The notes under the pieces: generated by a model
Seen by the model: the letters and a program-made list of their open reading frames with translations, nothing else
Told to the model about the DNA's origin: nothing
Database searches by the model: none
Assembly: GCA_965232255.1 (NCBI GenBank)
Contig: OZ246962.1
Location: 2,852,001-2,916,000, forward strand
Length of the DNA: 64,000 bases
Source of the DNA: Endozoicomonas sp965232255
GTDB lineage: Bacteria > Pseudomonadota > Gammaproteobacteria > Pseudomonadales > Endozoicomonadaceae
Direction: 5' to 3'
Translations under genes and position numbers: made by a program
Part shown: piece after piece, positions 36,809 to 46,574 of the stretch
Numbering within the stretch: the stretch's first letter is position 1
Layout: each line of letters opens with the position of its first letter

Positions 36809-37351
36809 TTAGTTGTTTAACACCAGATGAAAGTGCGCTTCAGTTCCATCGTCGTTTACTGACTGAAAATCAATAGCCAGATTTTCACCAAAATGTTTGC
36901 CGGCACCAATGATCAATCCGTGCGCCAACACCGCAAACGGACGATGGGATTGGTAATGCAACCGCATTTGACGCTCACCAACAGGCGTACAGGTCAGTTT
37001 TGGCGGAGTGGCGTCCGGGTACAGCTTCTGCACCTCCATGTGGATGAAATCCTGCACCCTGGTCAGAAACTCAAATGAACCGCTGACGTTGGCAAAAAAT
37101 TCCGGATGGACTTCACTGAACCGTCCAAACAGGTACTCCCCAAAGGCCAGCTGCAAGTCAGCAACATGGGCACCGGTGACAGCACTTAGCTCAGATACCA
37201 GTTGCAGGACTTCGTGATGTGAGTAAGTTCCCAAGGAGGTATAACTCCCGCCGGAAGGCAGTTGCGCGGCAGCAATAATCTGTTCTGCTACATCTACAGA
37301 AAACCGCGCTTCCACCATTTCGATCAGTTCAGCAAAGATAATTCCTTTCAT
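36809..37351 (-). CDS. H-NOX heme nitric oxide-binding sensor
   Basis: A 180-residue stand-alone H-NOX domain. The proximal haem ligand is H104 (DFIHMEVQKLYPDATPP), and the haem-propionate motif Y-x-S-x-R is Y133, S135, R137 (HYQSHRPF). The N-terminus MKGIIFAELIEMVE is typical. A Leu/Phe-rich distal pocket without the Tyr that favours oxygen suggests NO selectivity, but that is inference. It is the first gene of a two-gene unit with the soluble hybrid kinase. Confidence 0.95.
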   Translation of the reverse strand: MKGIIFAELIEMVEARFSVDVAEQIIAAAQLPSGGSYTSLGTYSHHEVLQLVSELSAVTGAHVADLQLAFGEYLFGRFSEVHPEFFANVSGSFEFLTRVQDFIHMEVQKLYPDATPPKLTCTPVGERQMRLHYQSHRPFAVLAHGLIIGAGKHFGENLAIDFQSVNDDGTEAHFHLVLNN

Positions 37352-37485
37352 CGATGGGTATTCCAGATGGCCTTAATGCTTTTTGTTATCGGAACACTTT
37401 GTCGTGAAATGAACGATCAGATCATTTGCGGGGAATCGGCAGGAGGATAGATGAGAGAGGTGTAGTCAGGTTTGGGAACACTCCA

Positions 37486-37508
37486 TCAGGTGACATGCCA
37501 TCACCTGA
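37486..37508 (-). terminator. Hairpin after pyruvate kinase
   Basis: TCAGGTGA (37486-37493) and TCACCTGA (37501-37508) pair around a 7-nt loop, about 30 bp past the minus-strand pyk stop. No strong T-run follows, so this is only a candidate terminator. Confidence 0.4.
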
Positions 37509-37539
37509 CGGAGCTAGGAACAATAGCCAGTTCGGGCAA

Positions 37540-38973
37540 TCAGTCGATCACATGAACAGATGACGTGTTGGTAGTGCCAGACTCAACCAGGGCACCAGAA
37601 ACCATAACCACCACATCGCCAGACTGAACCAGACCCTGTTTCACGGCCAGCTCCTTGCCCAGCTTGTAAAATGCGTCGGTATTCTCCTGTAGCGCCACCA
37701 GGCTGGTGCAAACACCTTTGCTCAGGCATAGCTGGTTGGCCGTTTTTTCAGAAGACGTCAGCGCCAGAATCTGCGCCCGCGGGCGGAACTTACGCAGGGA
37801 GCGTGCAGATTTACCCTGCTCTGTGGCAACGATAATCAGCTTGGCTTCCAGGATGTCAGCGGTTTTCACGGCACCACGACAAACGGCCTGGGTGATACTG
37901 CGATAGTTGTCGATCTCGATATCGAACTCTTCAACTCGCGGTTCCGTACGCAGCTCCATGTTGACATCGGTACTGTTGCAGATGGTCGCCATAACGGCAA
38001 CAGCCTCGGCCGGATATTTACCCTTGGCACTTTCACCAGAGAGCATTACCGCATCGGTGCCGTCCAGGATGGCATTGGCCACATCGCCAGCTTCAGCGCG
38101 GGTCGGACGCGGATTCTTGATCATGGAATCCAGCATCTGGGTGGCCGTGATGACTGGCTTGCGCGCGCAGTTACACTTATGGATCATCATCTTCTGGGCA
38201 AAGATAACCTGGTCAACCGGGATCTCTACACCCAGGTCGCCACGGGCCACCATAATGCCGTCAGAAACCGCCAGAATCTCATCAAAATTATCCACACCTT
38301 CCTGGTTTTCAATTTTGGAAATGATCTGGATTTCCTGACCGCCGTTAGCGTCCAGCAGCTCACGAATCTCTTTCACGTCGCTGGCTTTACGAATAAAAGA
38401 AGCCGCAACAAAGTCAACACTTTGCTGGCAGCCGAAAATCAGGTCGGCTTTATCTTTGTCAGACAGCGCAGGCAGGTTTACTTTTACGCCAGGCAGGTTG
38501 ACGCCCTTGTTCTCGCCCAGTTCACCGTTGTTCCTGACTTCACAGATAATTTCCTGAGCCTTGACCTCTTTCACTATCAGCTCGATCAGACCATCGTCCA
38601 ACAGCACGGTGTCGCCCGGTTTCAGATCTTTGGTCAGGCCAGCGTAGGTAACAGCCACACGCGTGTTGTCGCCCAGTACCGAAGTGTCGGTAGTCAGCGT
38701 AAACTCCTGACCAGCTTTAAGCATGATGTCCTGGCCATCTCGCAGCTTGACGGTACGAATCTCTGGGCCTTTGGTATCCAGCAAAATGGCAATACGCTTG
38801 CCAGTGGCGGCCATAACTTCACGCAGACGGGCAATACGGGCACCATGCTCGTCAAAGTCACCATGGGAGAAGTTCAGTCGCATCACGTTCATGCCATTCT
38901 CGACCAGTCTGGTTAACATTTCGTTGGATTCAGACTTAGGGCCGATGGTACAGACGATCTTGGTTTTTCTCAC
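37540..38973 (-). CDS. pyk: Pyruvate kinase
   Basis: A 477-residue enzyme making pyruvate and ATP from phosphoenolpyruvate and ADP. Conserved parts: the N-terminal TKIVCTIGPKSES, the signature region IISKIENQEGVDNFDEIL and MVARGDLGVEIP, and SGESAKGKYPAEAV. The length and the KIEN/MVARGDLG features fit the type I (PykF-like) enzyme; allosteric control by fructose-1,6-bisphosphate would be expected but is not proven by the sequence. It stands alone. Confidence 0.98.
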   Translation of the reverse strand: MRKTKIVCTIGPKSESNEMLTRLVENGMNVMRLNFSHGDFDEHGARIARLREVMAATGKRIAILLDTKGPEIRTVKLRDGQDIMLKAGQEFTLTTDTSVLGDNTRVAVTYAGLTKDLKPGDTVLLDDGLIELIVKEVKAQEIICEVRNNGELGENKGVNLPGVKVNLPALSDKDKADLIFGCQQSVDFVAASFIRKASDVKEIRELLDANGGQEIQIISKIENQEGVDNFDEILAVSDGIMVARGDLGVEIPVDQVIFAQKMMIHKCNCARKPVITATQMLDSMIKNPRPTRAEAGDVANAILDGTDAVMLSGESAKGKYPAEAVAVMATICNSTDVNMELRTEPRVEEFDIEIDNYRSITQAVCRGAVKTADILEAKLIIVATEQGKSARSLRKFRPRAQILALTSSEKTANQLCLSKGVCTSLVALQENTDAFYKLGKELAVKQGLVQSGDVVVMVSGALVESGTTNTSSVHVID

Positions 38974-39359
38974 TGGGATTTCTCCATCAAAGTAGGGGTG
39001 CTAGAGAATTGTCCGGAACTGGCTGTGTCTGGTAAGCGTGTGTATCCATACGACGATGACTATGTACTCTGCTGTCTTCGCAGAGCCTGGACAGCCACTT
39101 TACAGTCAGTTTCCTGGAATCGTTGGCGATCAGGTTGAGATGTATCCAGTCGCTCTGTCGGGGGCGGATATTACCGCAAAAATGGTAGAAAACCTTGGTC
39201 TTTTTACAATTAATCAAAGACTTCTGATTAGTAATTACCGAAACATCTCTCAAAACCAATCAACAATAATGCTTAACAATATGAGCAAATAACCTATTTT
39301 AACAACTGATAACGCTAGCGTTATCAGCCAATAAAGAACAGAACAATAAAGAGTAAATT
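38974..39359. other. Region between pyk and prpF, with a 22-bp palindrome
   Basis: 386 bases with no gene. It carries the pyk promoter on the minus strand (near 38974-39100) and, after prpF, a perfect 22-bp palindrome (39306-39327). Confidence 0.6.
39306..39327 (-). terminator. Perfect 22-bp palindrome after prpF
   Basis: CTGATAACGCT (39306-39316) is exactly mirrored by AGCGTTATCAG (39317-39327). It lies 33 bp past the prpF stop on the minus strand. It can fold as a hairpin with a short loop, so it may end the prp transcript; it could also be a protein-binding site. Confidence 0.55.
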
Positions 39360-40511
39360 TTATGCATATGGCACGCGGACAGTCCCTGCCATCAACACCC
39401 TGGCACTGCGACTCATATTGACCCGAGAAACCACCCAGCATCCCTGCTCGTGTTTTACTTGCGCGCCCACGCTCAGGATACCAGAAGGGTGGCCAAGGCG
39501 CACAGGACTACATTGTCCACCACAAACCTTGCTGACTAACGTGTCCGGAATCGCGGCGGCGGCAGCAATAGCCACCGCAGCCGTACCCATCATGGCGTGG
39601 TGCATTTGCCCCATGGAGAGCGCCCGAACCAGCAAATTGATCTCCTGCGCGTTAACCACACGGCCAGCGGCACTGCAATAAGAAGCCGGTTCGGCGATAA
39701 AAGCGACCTTGGGCGTATGCGCTCGACTGGTAATCTCGGTCAGTTTACTGATCAACCCCATACGCAGAGCACCGCTGGCACGGATGCGCTCAAACATAGC
39801 CAGTGCCTGCTGATCGTTATTAATGTCTTCCTGAAGCTCAGTGCCCCGATAGCCAATCGTTCCAGCATGAACAAAAATGACGGGAATGCCAGCATTGATC
39901 AGTGTGGCTTCGACAGTACCAAGACCGGGAACATCCAGCTTGTCCACCCGTTGTCCGGTAGGAAACAACGCAGCCGAACTCCCGGCTGGACTGAGAAATT
40001 CCAGCTTAATCTCAGCCGCAGCAAAGGTCACGCCATCCAGGACAAAATTACCATCTTCCTGCACAGTTCCTGCGGTCACCGGGACATGAGCAATAATGGT
40101 TTTGCCAATATTAGCCTGCCAGATTCGTACTCGGGCCATACCATGATCGGGCACCGATGCCACTAAACCCTGAGTAATGGCAAAAGCCGCAACGGCAGCT
40201 GTCAGATTGCCACAGTTGCCGCTCCAGTCGATTACCGGCTGATTGATGGCCACCTGACCAAACAGATAATCCACATCATGGTCAGGCTGAGTGCTTTTGG
40301 CGACGATGGCTACTTTGCTGGTGCTTGAGGTGCCGCCGCCCAGACCATCAATCTGTTTACCGTATGGGTCCGGACTGCCAATCACTCTTAACAGCAGTGC
40401 ATCACGAGCTTCTCCCGGCACTTGTGCCACTGCCGGCAGGTCAGCCAGATGAAAGAAAACGCCTTTGCTGGTGCCACCGCGCATATAGGTGGCAGGAATG
40501 TTCAAAGCCAT
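39360..40511 (-). CDS. prpF: 2-methylaconitate cis-trans isomerase
   Basis: A 383-residue protein with the diaminopimelate epimerase-like PrpF fold. Recognised by MALNIPATYMRGGTSKGVFFHLADLP, GGTSSTSKVAIV and SGNCGNLTAAV. PrpF interconverts the 2-methylaconitate isomers so that AcnD can be used. Its start overlaps the acnD stop (ATG within TGATG). It is the last gene of the prpB-prpC-acnD-prpF series. Confidence 0.97.
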   Translation of the reverse strand: MALNIPATYMRGGTSKGVFFHLADLPAVAQVPGEARDALLLRVIGSPDPYGKQIDGLGGGTSSTSKVAIVAKSTQPDHDVDYLFGQVAINQPVIDWSGNCGNLTAAVAAFAITQGLVASVPDHGMARVRIWQANIGKTIIAHVPVTAGTVQEDGNFVLDGVTFAAAEIKLEFLSPAGSSAALFPTGQRVDKLDVPGLGTVEATLINAGIPVIFVHAGTIGYRGTELQEDINNDQQALAMFERIRASGALRMGLISKLTEITSRAHTPKVAFIAEPASYCSAAGRVVNAQEINLLVRALSMGQMHHAMMGTAAVAIAAAAAIPDTLVSKVCGGQCSPVRLGHPSGILSVGAQVKHEQGCWVVSRVNMSRSARVLMAGTVRVPYA

Positions 40512-43108
40512 CAGTTGCCGCCCTCAGCATTGAGAAAATCCATGGCAAAGCGCTGTAAAACACCACCAGCCTGGTAAATAGACAGCTCTTCAGCGGTATC
40601 CAGACAACAGTTGACTGATGTTGCCAGTGTTGCACCATTCCGTCGACGAATGGTTAGCGTGACCGTGGCACTTGGGGCAACAATGCCGTCAACGTCATAG
40701 GTTTCTGTGCCATCAAGCTTAAGTTGTTTGCGGTCTGTGCCCGGTTTGAACGTCAGTGGCAAAATGCCCATACCCACCAGGTTGGTACGATGAATGCGTT
40801 CAAAACTTTCTGCCACAATGGCTTGTACACCGGCCAGGCGTACTCCTTTAGCGGCCCAGTCGCGGGAGGAACCCTGACCGTAATCCGCACCAGCAATGAT
40901 AATCAGTGGCTGGTGTCGGGCCATATAAGTTTCGATGGCTTCCCACATACGGGTCTGCCGACCCTCTGGCTCAATTCTGGCCAGCGAGCCTTGTTGTACC
41001 CTACCCTCAGCATCCCAACACATTTCATTCAGCAGTTTTGGGTTGGCCAGGGTAGCTCGCTGCGCTGTCAGATGATCTCCGCGATGGGTGGCGTAAGAGT
41101 TAAAGTCCTCCTCAGCTACGCCCATGCTGGCCAAATACTCCCCGGCGGCGCTGTTCGGCAAAATGGCGTTGGAAGGTGACAGATGATCGGTAGTGATGTT
41201 GTCGCCAACAATGGCCAACGGGCGCATATCCTGCAAGGTGCGCTCTGTGGCTAGCGCGCCCTCCCAGTAAGGTGGACGACGAATGTAGGTACTTCCGGAT
41301 CGCCACGGGTACAGTGGGTTTGCTGGCTGTTGTGCCTGGGCCAGATCAAACATGGGGATATACACCTGGTTAAACTGTTCCGGTTTAACATGCTGGCTGA
41401 TAACGGCATCAATCTCATCATCGGATGGCCAGATGTCGTTCAAGGTGATTGCTTGCCCATTGTCGTGCGTACCCAGGGCATCCCGTTCAATATCGAAGCG
41501 GATAGTACCGGCGATAGCATAAGCCACTACCAGTGGTGGCGAGGCCAGGAAGGCTTGTTTGACATAAGGATGAATGCGTCCGTCGAAATTACGGTTACCG
41601 GAAAGCACCGCCGTGGTGTACAGATCACGCTCAATCACTGCTTGCTGGATAGTCGGATCAAGGGCACCGCTCATGCCGTTGCAAGTAGTGCAAGCGTAGC
41701 CAACAATGCCAAAACCCAGCTTTTCCAGCTGCGTTAGCAGCCCTGCTTTTTCCAGATAGATTCCGGCCACCTTTGAGCCTGGCGCCAGAGATGACTTCAC
41801 CCAGGGTTTGCGTTTCAGGCCCAGCCGATTGGCGTTACGGGCCAGCAAACCGGCGGCAATCATATTGCGCGGGTTACTGGTATTGGTGCAACTGGTAATA
41901 GCGGCAATAATTACTGCACCATCGGGCAGCTCGTCAGGGTTTTCCTGCCAGTGCCCGGCAATACCCTGCTCGTACAGTTTTGCCGTGGGCAGCCGCCGAT
42001 GAGGACTGGATGGTCCTGCCAGCGTTCGTTGCACTGTGCTGAGATCAAAGGTCAGCAGCCGTTCATAATGAACGTTATGCAGATCATCAGCCCAAAGTCC
42101 GGTCGTCCTGGCGTACTGTTCCACCAGGGCAATTTGTTCCGGTGTGCGCCCGGTCAATTTCAGGTACTCGATGGTCTGCGCATCGATATAGAACAATCCG
42201 GCAGAAGCCCCAAACTCCGGAGTCATATTGGCAATGGTGGCTCTGTCGCCCACGGTAAGACCAGACGCTCCGGGACCAAAAAACTCCAGCCAACAGGAAA
42301 CCACTCGCTCCTGGCGCAGAAATTCAGTCAGAGTCAGGACGATATCAGTAGCGGTAATGCCTGGCTTTCGTCGCCCAATCAGCTTGACGCCGACAATTTC
42401 TGGCAGGCGCATGATGGCTGGCCGACCCAACATCACTGTTTCCGCTTCCAGACCACCAACACCAATGGCAATCACGCCCAGCGCATTGACATGAGGTGTG
42501 TGACTGTCAGTGCCGACACAAGTGTCGGGAAAGGCAACACCATCTCGAACCTGGATCACCGGCGACATTTTTTCCAGGTTAATCTGGTGCATAATGCCGT
42601 TGCCAGCCGGAATGACATCTACATTGCTGAACGCTGTTTTGCACCACTCGATAAAGTGGAAGCGATCCGCGTTGCGGCGCTCTTCAATGACCCGGTTGCG
42701 AGCCACAGCATCAGGATCAGAACCATCAAACTCCACCGCCAGCGAGTGGTCAACAATCAGTTGGGTAGGCACTACCGGATTGACTTTGGCCGGATCACCG
42801 CCCTGCCCGGCAATGGCATCACGCAACCCGGCCAGATCAACCAGCGCCGTCTGGCCGAGAATATCATGACAAACGACACGAGCTGGATACCAGGGAAAGT
42901 CCTGTTCACGACGGCGCTCAGCTAGCTGGCGCAGATTGTCGCCCAGGCTTGCGGAATCACAACGACGCAGCAGCTGTTCCGCCAACACTCTGATGCTATA
43001 AGGAAGCTGGCTATAACTGCCGGGTAAGATGGTTTCTATCGCTGCTCGCGCGTCATAGTAGTCCAGGATAGTGCCGGGTAAAGGCTGGCGAAAAGCAGTA
43101 TTGTCCAT
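40511..43108 (-). CDS. acnD: 2-methylcitrate dehydratase, Fe-S-dependent (AcnD)
   Basis: An 865-residue aconitase-family enzyme. The [4Fe-4S] cysteines lie in ITSCTNTSNPRNMIA and YACTTCNGMSG. C-terminal swivel-domain motifs are present (ADYGQGSSRDWAAKG, AESFERIHRTNLVGMGILP). It dehydrates 2-methylcitrate to 2-methylaconitate, which PrpF then isomerises; this pair replaces the PrpD enzyme of E. coli. It sits 11 bp after prpC. Confidence 0.97.
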   Translation of the reverse strand: MDNTAFRQPLPGTILDYYDARAAIETILPGSYSQLPYSIRVLAEQLLRRCDSASLGDNLRQLAERRREQDFPWYPARVVCHDILGQTALVDLAGLRDAIAGQGGDPAKVNPVVPTQLIVDHSLAVEFDGSDPDAVARNRVIEERRNADRFHFIEWCKTAFSNVDVIPAGNGIMHQINLEKMSPVIQVRDGVAFPDTCVGTDSHTPHVNALGVIAIGVGGLEAETVMLGRPAIMRLPEIVGVKLIGRRKPGITATDIVLTLTEFLRQERVVSCWLEFFGPGASGLTVGDRATIANMTPEFGASAGLFYIDAQTIEYLKLTGRTPEQIALVEQYARTTGLWADDLHNVHYERLLTFDLSTVQRTLAGPSSPHRRLPTAKLYEQGIAGHWQENPDELPDGAVIIAAITSCTNTSNPRNMIAAGLLARNANRLGLKRKPWVKSSLAPGSKVAGIYLEKAGLLTQLEKLGFGIVGYACTTCNGMSGALDPTIQQAVIERDLYTTAVLSGNRNFDGRIHPYVKQAFLASPPLVVAYAIAGTIRFDIERDALGTHDNGQAITLNDIWPSDDEIDAVISQHVKPEQFNQVYIPMFDLAQAQQPANPLYPWRSGSTYIRRPPYWEGALATERTLQDMRPLAIVGDNITTDHLSPSNAILPNSAAGEYLASMGVAEEDFNSYATHRGDHLTAQRATLANPKLLNEMCWDAEGRVQQGSLARIEPEGRQTRMWEAIETYMARHQPLIIIAGADYGQGSSRDWAAKGVRLAGVQAIVAESFERIHRTNLVGMGILPLTFKPGTDRKQLKLDGTETYDVDGIVAPSATVTLTIRRRNGATLATSVNCCLDTAEELSIYQAGGVLQRFAMDFLNAEGGN

Positions 43109-43119
43109 GGACGTGTACC

Positions 43120-44253
43120 CTATGCGCGATCTTCAATGGCTACCCAGTTGACACTTTCAGGGCCGATGTAGTCCGCTGATGGACGAATAATCCGGTTATT
43201 AGCCCGCTGCTCCATAACATGAGCACACCAGCCAGCGACCCGGGAACAGACAAAAATCGGGGTGAACAGTTTGGTCGGAATGTCCATAAAGCGATACGCC
43301 GAAGCATGGAAAAAATCAGCATTGCAGAACAGTTTTTTCTCCTGCCACATGACCGCCTCAACCCGTTCAGATACGGGATAAAGCCACTGGTCACCGACTT
43401 GTTCAGCCAGCTTTTTCGACCAGGCCTTGATAATGGCATTGCGTGGATCAGACTTGCGATAGACGGCATGGCCAAACCCCATGATTTTTTCCTTGCGAGC
43501 CAGCATCGCCATAATCTGCGCTTCGGCTTCTTCTGGTGAGCGCCACTGTTCAATCATGGCCATGGCCGCTTCATTAGCCCCACCGTGTAACGGGCCACGC
43601 AGTGTGCCAATGGCTCCGGTAACGCAGCTGTGAATATCTGACAGCGTTGATGCACAGACACGGGCGGTAAATGTGGAGGCGTTAAATTCATGCTCAGCGT
43701 AAAGAATCAGCGATACTTGCATAGCCTGAACATGCAAAGGTTCTGGTTGTTTGTTGTGCAACGTCCAGAGAAACTGCTCAGCAATGGAGTCAGCGCCGGT
43801 TACCACATTAATGCGAATGCCATTGTGGCTGAAGTTGTACCAGTAATTAATCAGGCCCGGAAAAACAGCCAGCATACGGTCGATGGCATCAAGCTGCCCA
43901 GCAAACTCCATTTCCGGTGCCAGATTGCCCAGCATGGAACAGCCGGTACGCAATACATCCATGGGGTGAGCCGTGGCCGGAATGTGTTCCAGCACGGTTT
44001 TCAGTGCATCAGGCAGTGGACGCATACTTTGCAAACGACTTTTATAAGCGACCAGTTCCATTTGATTGGGTAGCTTGCCGTAAAGCAACAAGTAGGCAAC
44101 CTCTTCAAACTGCGCCTTGTCAGCCAGCTCTTTGATGTCGTAGCCGCGATAGGTCAGACCGGCACCAGTTTCGCCCACGGTACACAACGCTGTTTCGCCA
44201 GCTGACTGACCGCGCAGACCAGCACCTTTTGTCACAGAAGGGTTAGTCGCCAT
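43120..44253 (-). CDS. prpC: 2-methylcitrate synthase
   Basis: A 377-residue citrate synthase-family enzyme condensing propionyl-CoA with oxaloacetate. Catalytic regions: GPLHGGANEAAMAM and GFGHAVYRKSDPRNAI, with a histidine upstream in the AHPMDVL section. The length and the RGYDIKEL segment fit PrpC rather than the longer hexameric GltA. It lies between prpB and acnD with gaps of 19 and 11 bp, so the genes form one transcript. Confidence 0.97.
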   Translation of the reverse strand: MATNPSVTKGAGLRGQSAGETALCTVGETGAGLTYRGYDIKELADKAQFEEVAYLLLYGKLPNQMELVAYKSRLQSMRPLPDALKTVLEHIPATAHPMDVLRTGCSMLGNLAPEMEFAGQLDAIDRMLAVFPGLINYWYNFSHNGIRINVVTGADSIAEQFLWTLHNKQPEPLHVQAMQVSLILYAEHEFNASTFTARVCASTLSDIHSCVTGAIGTLRGPLHGGANEAAMAMIEQWRSPEEAEAQIMAMLARKEKIMGFGHAVYRKSDPRNAIIKAWSKKLAEQVGDQWLYPVSERVEAVMWQEKKLFCNADFFHASAYRFMDIPTKLFTPIFVCSRVAGWCAHVMEQRANNRIIRPSADYIGPESVNWVAIEDRA

Positions 44254-44272
44254 AAAGCTCTCCGGTTTTTTA

Positions 44273-45121
44273 TTATGGATTGAGAAACTCTTGCGTTTTT
44301 ACCAGCTGTTCGCGTTCCTGAAACGTCATCATCCCACCGGCAACGGCACCACTGTTACCGTCCCGACGGATTACTTGCAATACGTCGCGCATGGCAGTGA
44401 CGGCAGCCCGTTGCAGGTCTGATGGAATGATAATCAGCTGATAACCCATAGCCTGCAAATCAGCCGTTGGAATCAGCGGTGTTTTACCGCTGTAAAACAT
44501 ATTGATCAGTTTGGGACCAGGCACTTGCCGGGCAATCGCTTCAACCTGGGCAACCGTTTGGGGGGCTTCTACGAAGATCATATCCGCACCGGCGACCACG
44601 TAAGCGCGAGCACGCTCAATGGCATCGTCAAACCCGGTAACGGCAATGGCATCGGTACGGGCGATCACCATAACATCACCGGCATACTTGCGCGCCACAA
44701 CAATTTTTCGGGTCATTTCTTCTGCGGTTACCAGGGACTTGCCAGCAAGATGACCACAACGCTTGGGAAACGCCTGATCCTCCAGATGCAGCGCACTTAC
44801 GCCGACACTGGCAAACAACTCAACCGTGCGTTTAACGTTTATCTCGTTGCCAAAACCGGTATCCGCATCGGCAATCACCGGCAACGATGTGGCAGCCACA
44901 ATTTGCCGCACCCGCTCCACCACTTCGGTTAACGTCAGTAAGCCAATATCCGGTACGCCGGTACTTCGAGCAATAGCGCCACCGCTGGCATACAAGGCGA
45001 AAAAACCCGCCTCCTCACCAAGCCTTGCCGAAATGCCATCGTACACGCCTGGAGCGGTAACAATACCGTGTTCAGAGATCAGTTGGTGTAACGCATTATT
45101 GTTATTGTTCATCCGGGACAA
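44273..45121 (-). CDS. prpB: 2-methylisocitrate lyase
   Basis: A 282-residue TIM-barrel lyase that yields pyruvate and succinate. The family active-site motif is K-R-C-G-H (FPKRCGHLAGKSLV), with a metal-binding DADTGFGNEINV and the N-terminal GVYDGISARLGEEAGF. The start is at 45121 or the ATG at 45112. It leads the methylcitrate operon. No PrpR or GntR-type regulator is adjacent. One copy of a 59-bp repeat lies in its upstream region (45153-45211). Confidence 0.96.
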   Translation of the reverse strand: MSRMNNNNNALHQLISEHGIVTAPGVYDGISARLGEEAGFFALYASGGAIARSTGVPDIGLLTLTEVVERVRQIVAATSLPVIADADTGFGNEINVKRTVELFASVGVSALHLEDQAFPKRCGHLAGKSLVTAEEMTRKIVVARKYAGDVMVIARTDAIAVTGFDDAIERARAYVVAGADMIFVEAPQTVAQVEAIARQVPGPKLINMFYSGKTPLIPTADLQAMGYQLIIIPSDLQRAAVTAMRDVLQVIRRDGNSGAVAGGMMTFQEREQLVKTQEFLNP

Positions 45122-45152
45122 ACCACCTGGCAGTCACTGATATCAGGGAATT

Positions 45153-45211
45153 ATGCACCAATGCTCAGGTTTTGTGGATGTTTTTACTTATGATCTGGAG
45201 TTTGGAGTGAG
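45153..45211. repeat. 59-bp direct repeat, left copy
   Basis: Matches 46575-46633 at 51 of 59 positions, with no gaps; all eight differences are transitions. It lies upstream of prpB and may overlap the promoter of the prp operon (a CATAAT-like hexamer is on the minus strand at its inner end). Confidence 0.85.
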
Positions 45212-45402
45212 TGGATAACGACAAAATCCCGCTATCCTGAAACGCCAAAGGAAGCGCTGCCAGAACGAAAGTGAAGAACAAGATACCCATAAATTTTGCA
45301 ACTGGAGAAAGTGGGTGTCCTTTTTTGCTTCTTTTTTGCGTTTCCTTTTTTGCATTTTTGTGTGGTTTTTTTGCCTCAACAAGCAAATCAGGAGGTTAAA
45401 GT

Positions 45403-46545
45403 ATGTATACATCCTCGGGCGCGTCTGTATCTGAAATCACCACAAAATTTGGGCAGTGCTCAACACGCACTGAAGCTGAGAGCAATTTGGGACTGCCGAG
45501 CTGCGAGGACACTGACAGGAACCACAAAGCCTTCGGCCACTTCCGGGTAGACCAACCGGTAACAAGAGCTTCTCAAGTGGGTGCAGTAACAGAAAGGGGC
45601 TCCCAATCAACAACCCAATCAACAACATTGACAGCGCGGGAAGTTGTCGCACAAAAGCCCAGCACTGAAGCAAAACCTCAGGTCGACGACGGCAAGTCAA
45701 AACGTGATAAGTTAAATCACGACGGGTGCGATGGTGGCATCCACACTGATGCCTGCTGGAATGATCCTCGGTGGGATGAATCGAACAAGGCACACAAAGC
45801 ACTTCTGGCTGACATGATAGCCAGGGGTCATTACAGCCAGGAGGAGAGATGCCAAGCTGAAATATTTGATGGAAAATATCAGTCCGACTGCAGCGGCTAT
45901 CATGATTGGCACAAGCACCACCAGTATTGTAACTATAAAATCACCCGGTGCAGTGATGGTAAGGTGCTGGCGAATATTAACAAACCTGACTCGTTACCCT
46001 TATGGGACTATTTCAAGCGTAATGGTGAAGATTGGTTCGTAATCTGTAACGATTCTCCTGTCCTGATCAACCTGACTACCGAAGAAACCTTTGAACAGCG
46101 TGGTGATCATTACTACTCGCATGATCTGACCTGGTATGCGGTTGAGATCAGCCCAGATGGCAATACTCTGCTCGCCGTAGGGGTCATCGATGATAATAGA
46201 TACCATAGCCCTATGGTAAATCAGTTCTATGATTTCTCTCATCCGGAACAAGGATTCAGACAATTGTCTACGGATTGGCTTGAGGAGCCAGATTGGGGCG
46301 ATGATACCGAATGGGATACAGACCAGGATAACAACACCACGGTAACGCTTGATATCACCGATGACAGCTCTGACGATGAAATCGGCTGTGACAATAACCA
46401 CAGATGCCATTGCTGTGGACGCCGTAAACATAACCCACCGAGATACCGGGTTACTCTGCGCCGTGTGGGCAATCAGATGGTTGAAATAAACAGAAAACCG
46501 GCAGGAAAAGAGGAGGAGAAAACAGAGAAAACAGGACATCCATAA
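45403..46545 (+). CDS. Orphan protein, propeller-like C-terminal half
   Basis: A 380-residue protein with a strong ribosome site (GGAGGT at 45391-45396, seven bases before the ATG). The first 110 residues are Ser, Thr and charged rich and look disordered. The middle holds many Cys, His and Asp residues (GCDGGIHTDACWND, DCSGYHDWHKHHQYC). Residues about 200-290 (DWFVICNDSPVLINL, WYAVEISPDGNTLLAVGVID, FYDFSHPEQGF) look like blade segments of a WD40-like propeller, of a type seen in orphan proteins. A Cys cluster (CHCCGRRKH) and a Lys/Glu-rich tail close it. There is no signal peptide. It is flanked by 59-bp direct repeats. The function is unknown. Confidence 0.7.
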   Translation: MYTSSGASVSEITTKFGQCSTRTEAESNLGLPSCEDTDRNHKAFGHFRVDQPVTRASQVGAVTERGSQSTTQSTTLTAREVVAQKPSTEAKPQVDDGKSKRDKLNHDGCDGGIHTDACWNDPRWDESNKAHKALLADMIARGHYSQEERCQAEIFDGKYQSDCSGYHDWHKHHQYCNYKITRCSDGKVLANINKPDSLPLWDYFKRNGEDWFVICNDSPVLINLTTEETFEQRGDHYYSHDLTWYAVEISPDGNTLLAVGVIDDNRYHSPMVNQFYDFSHPEQGFRQLSTDWLEEPDWGDDTEWDTDQDNNTTVTLDITDDSSDDEIGCDNNHRCHCCGRRKHNPPRYRVTLRRVGNQMVEINRKPAGKEEEKTEKTGHP

Positions 46546-46574
46546 ATTTCTGACAAGAAAACAGGATGGAGATC

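Noticed and set aside
45165..45412. Two short minus-strand frames with a hydrophobic stretch upstream of prpB
   Set aside because: They are produced by poly-T and repeat sequence and overlap the 59-bp repeat; no ribosome site.
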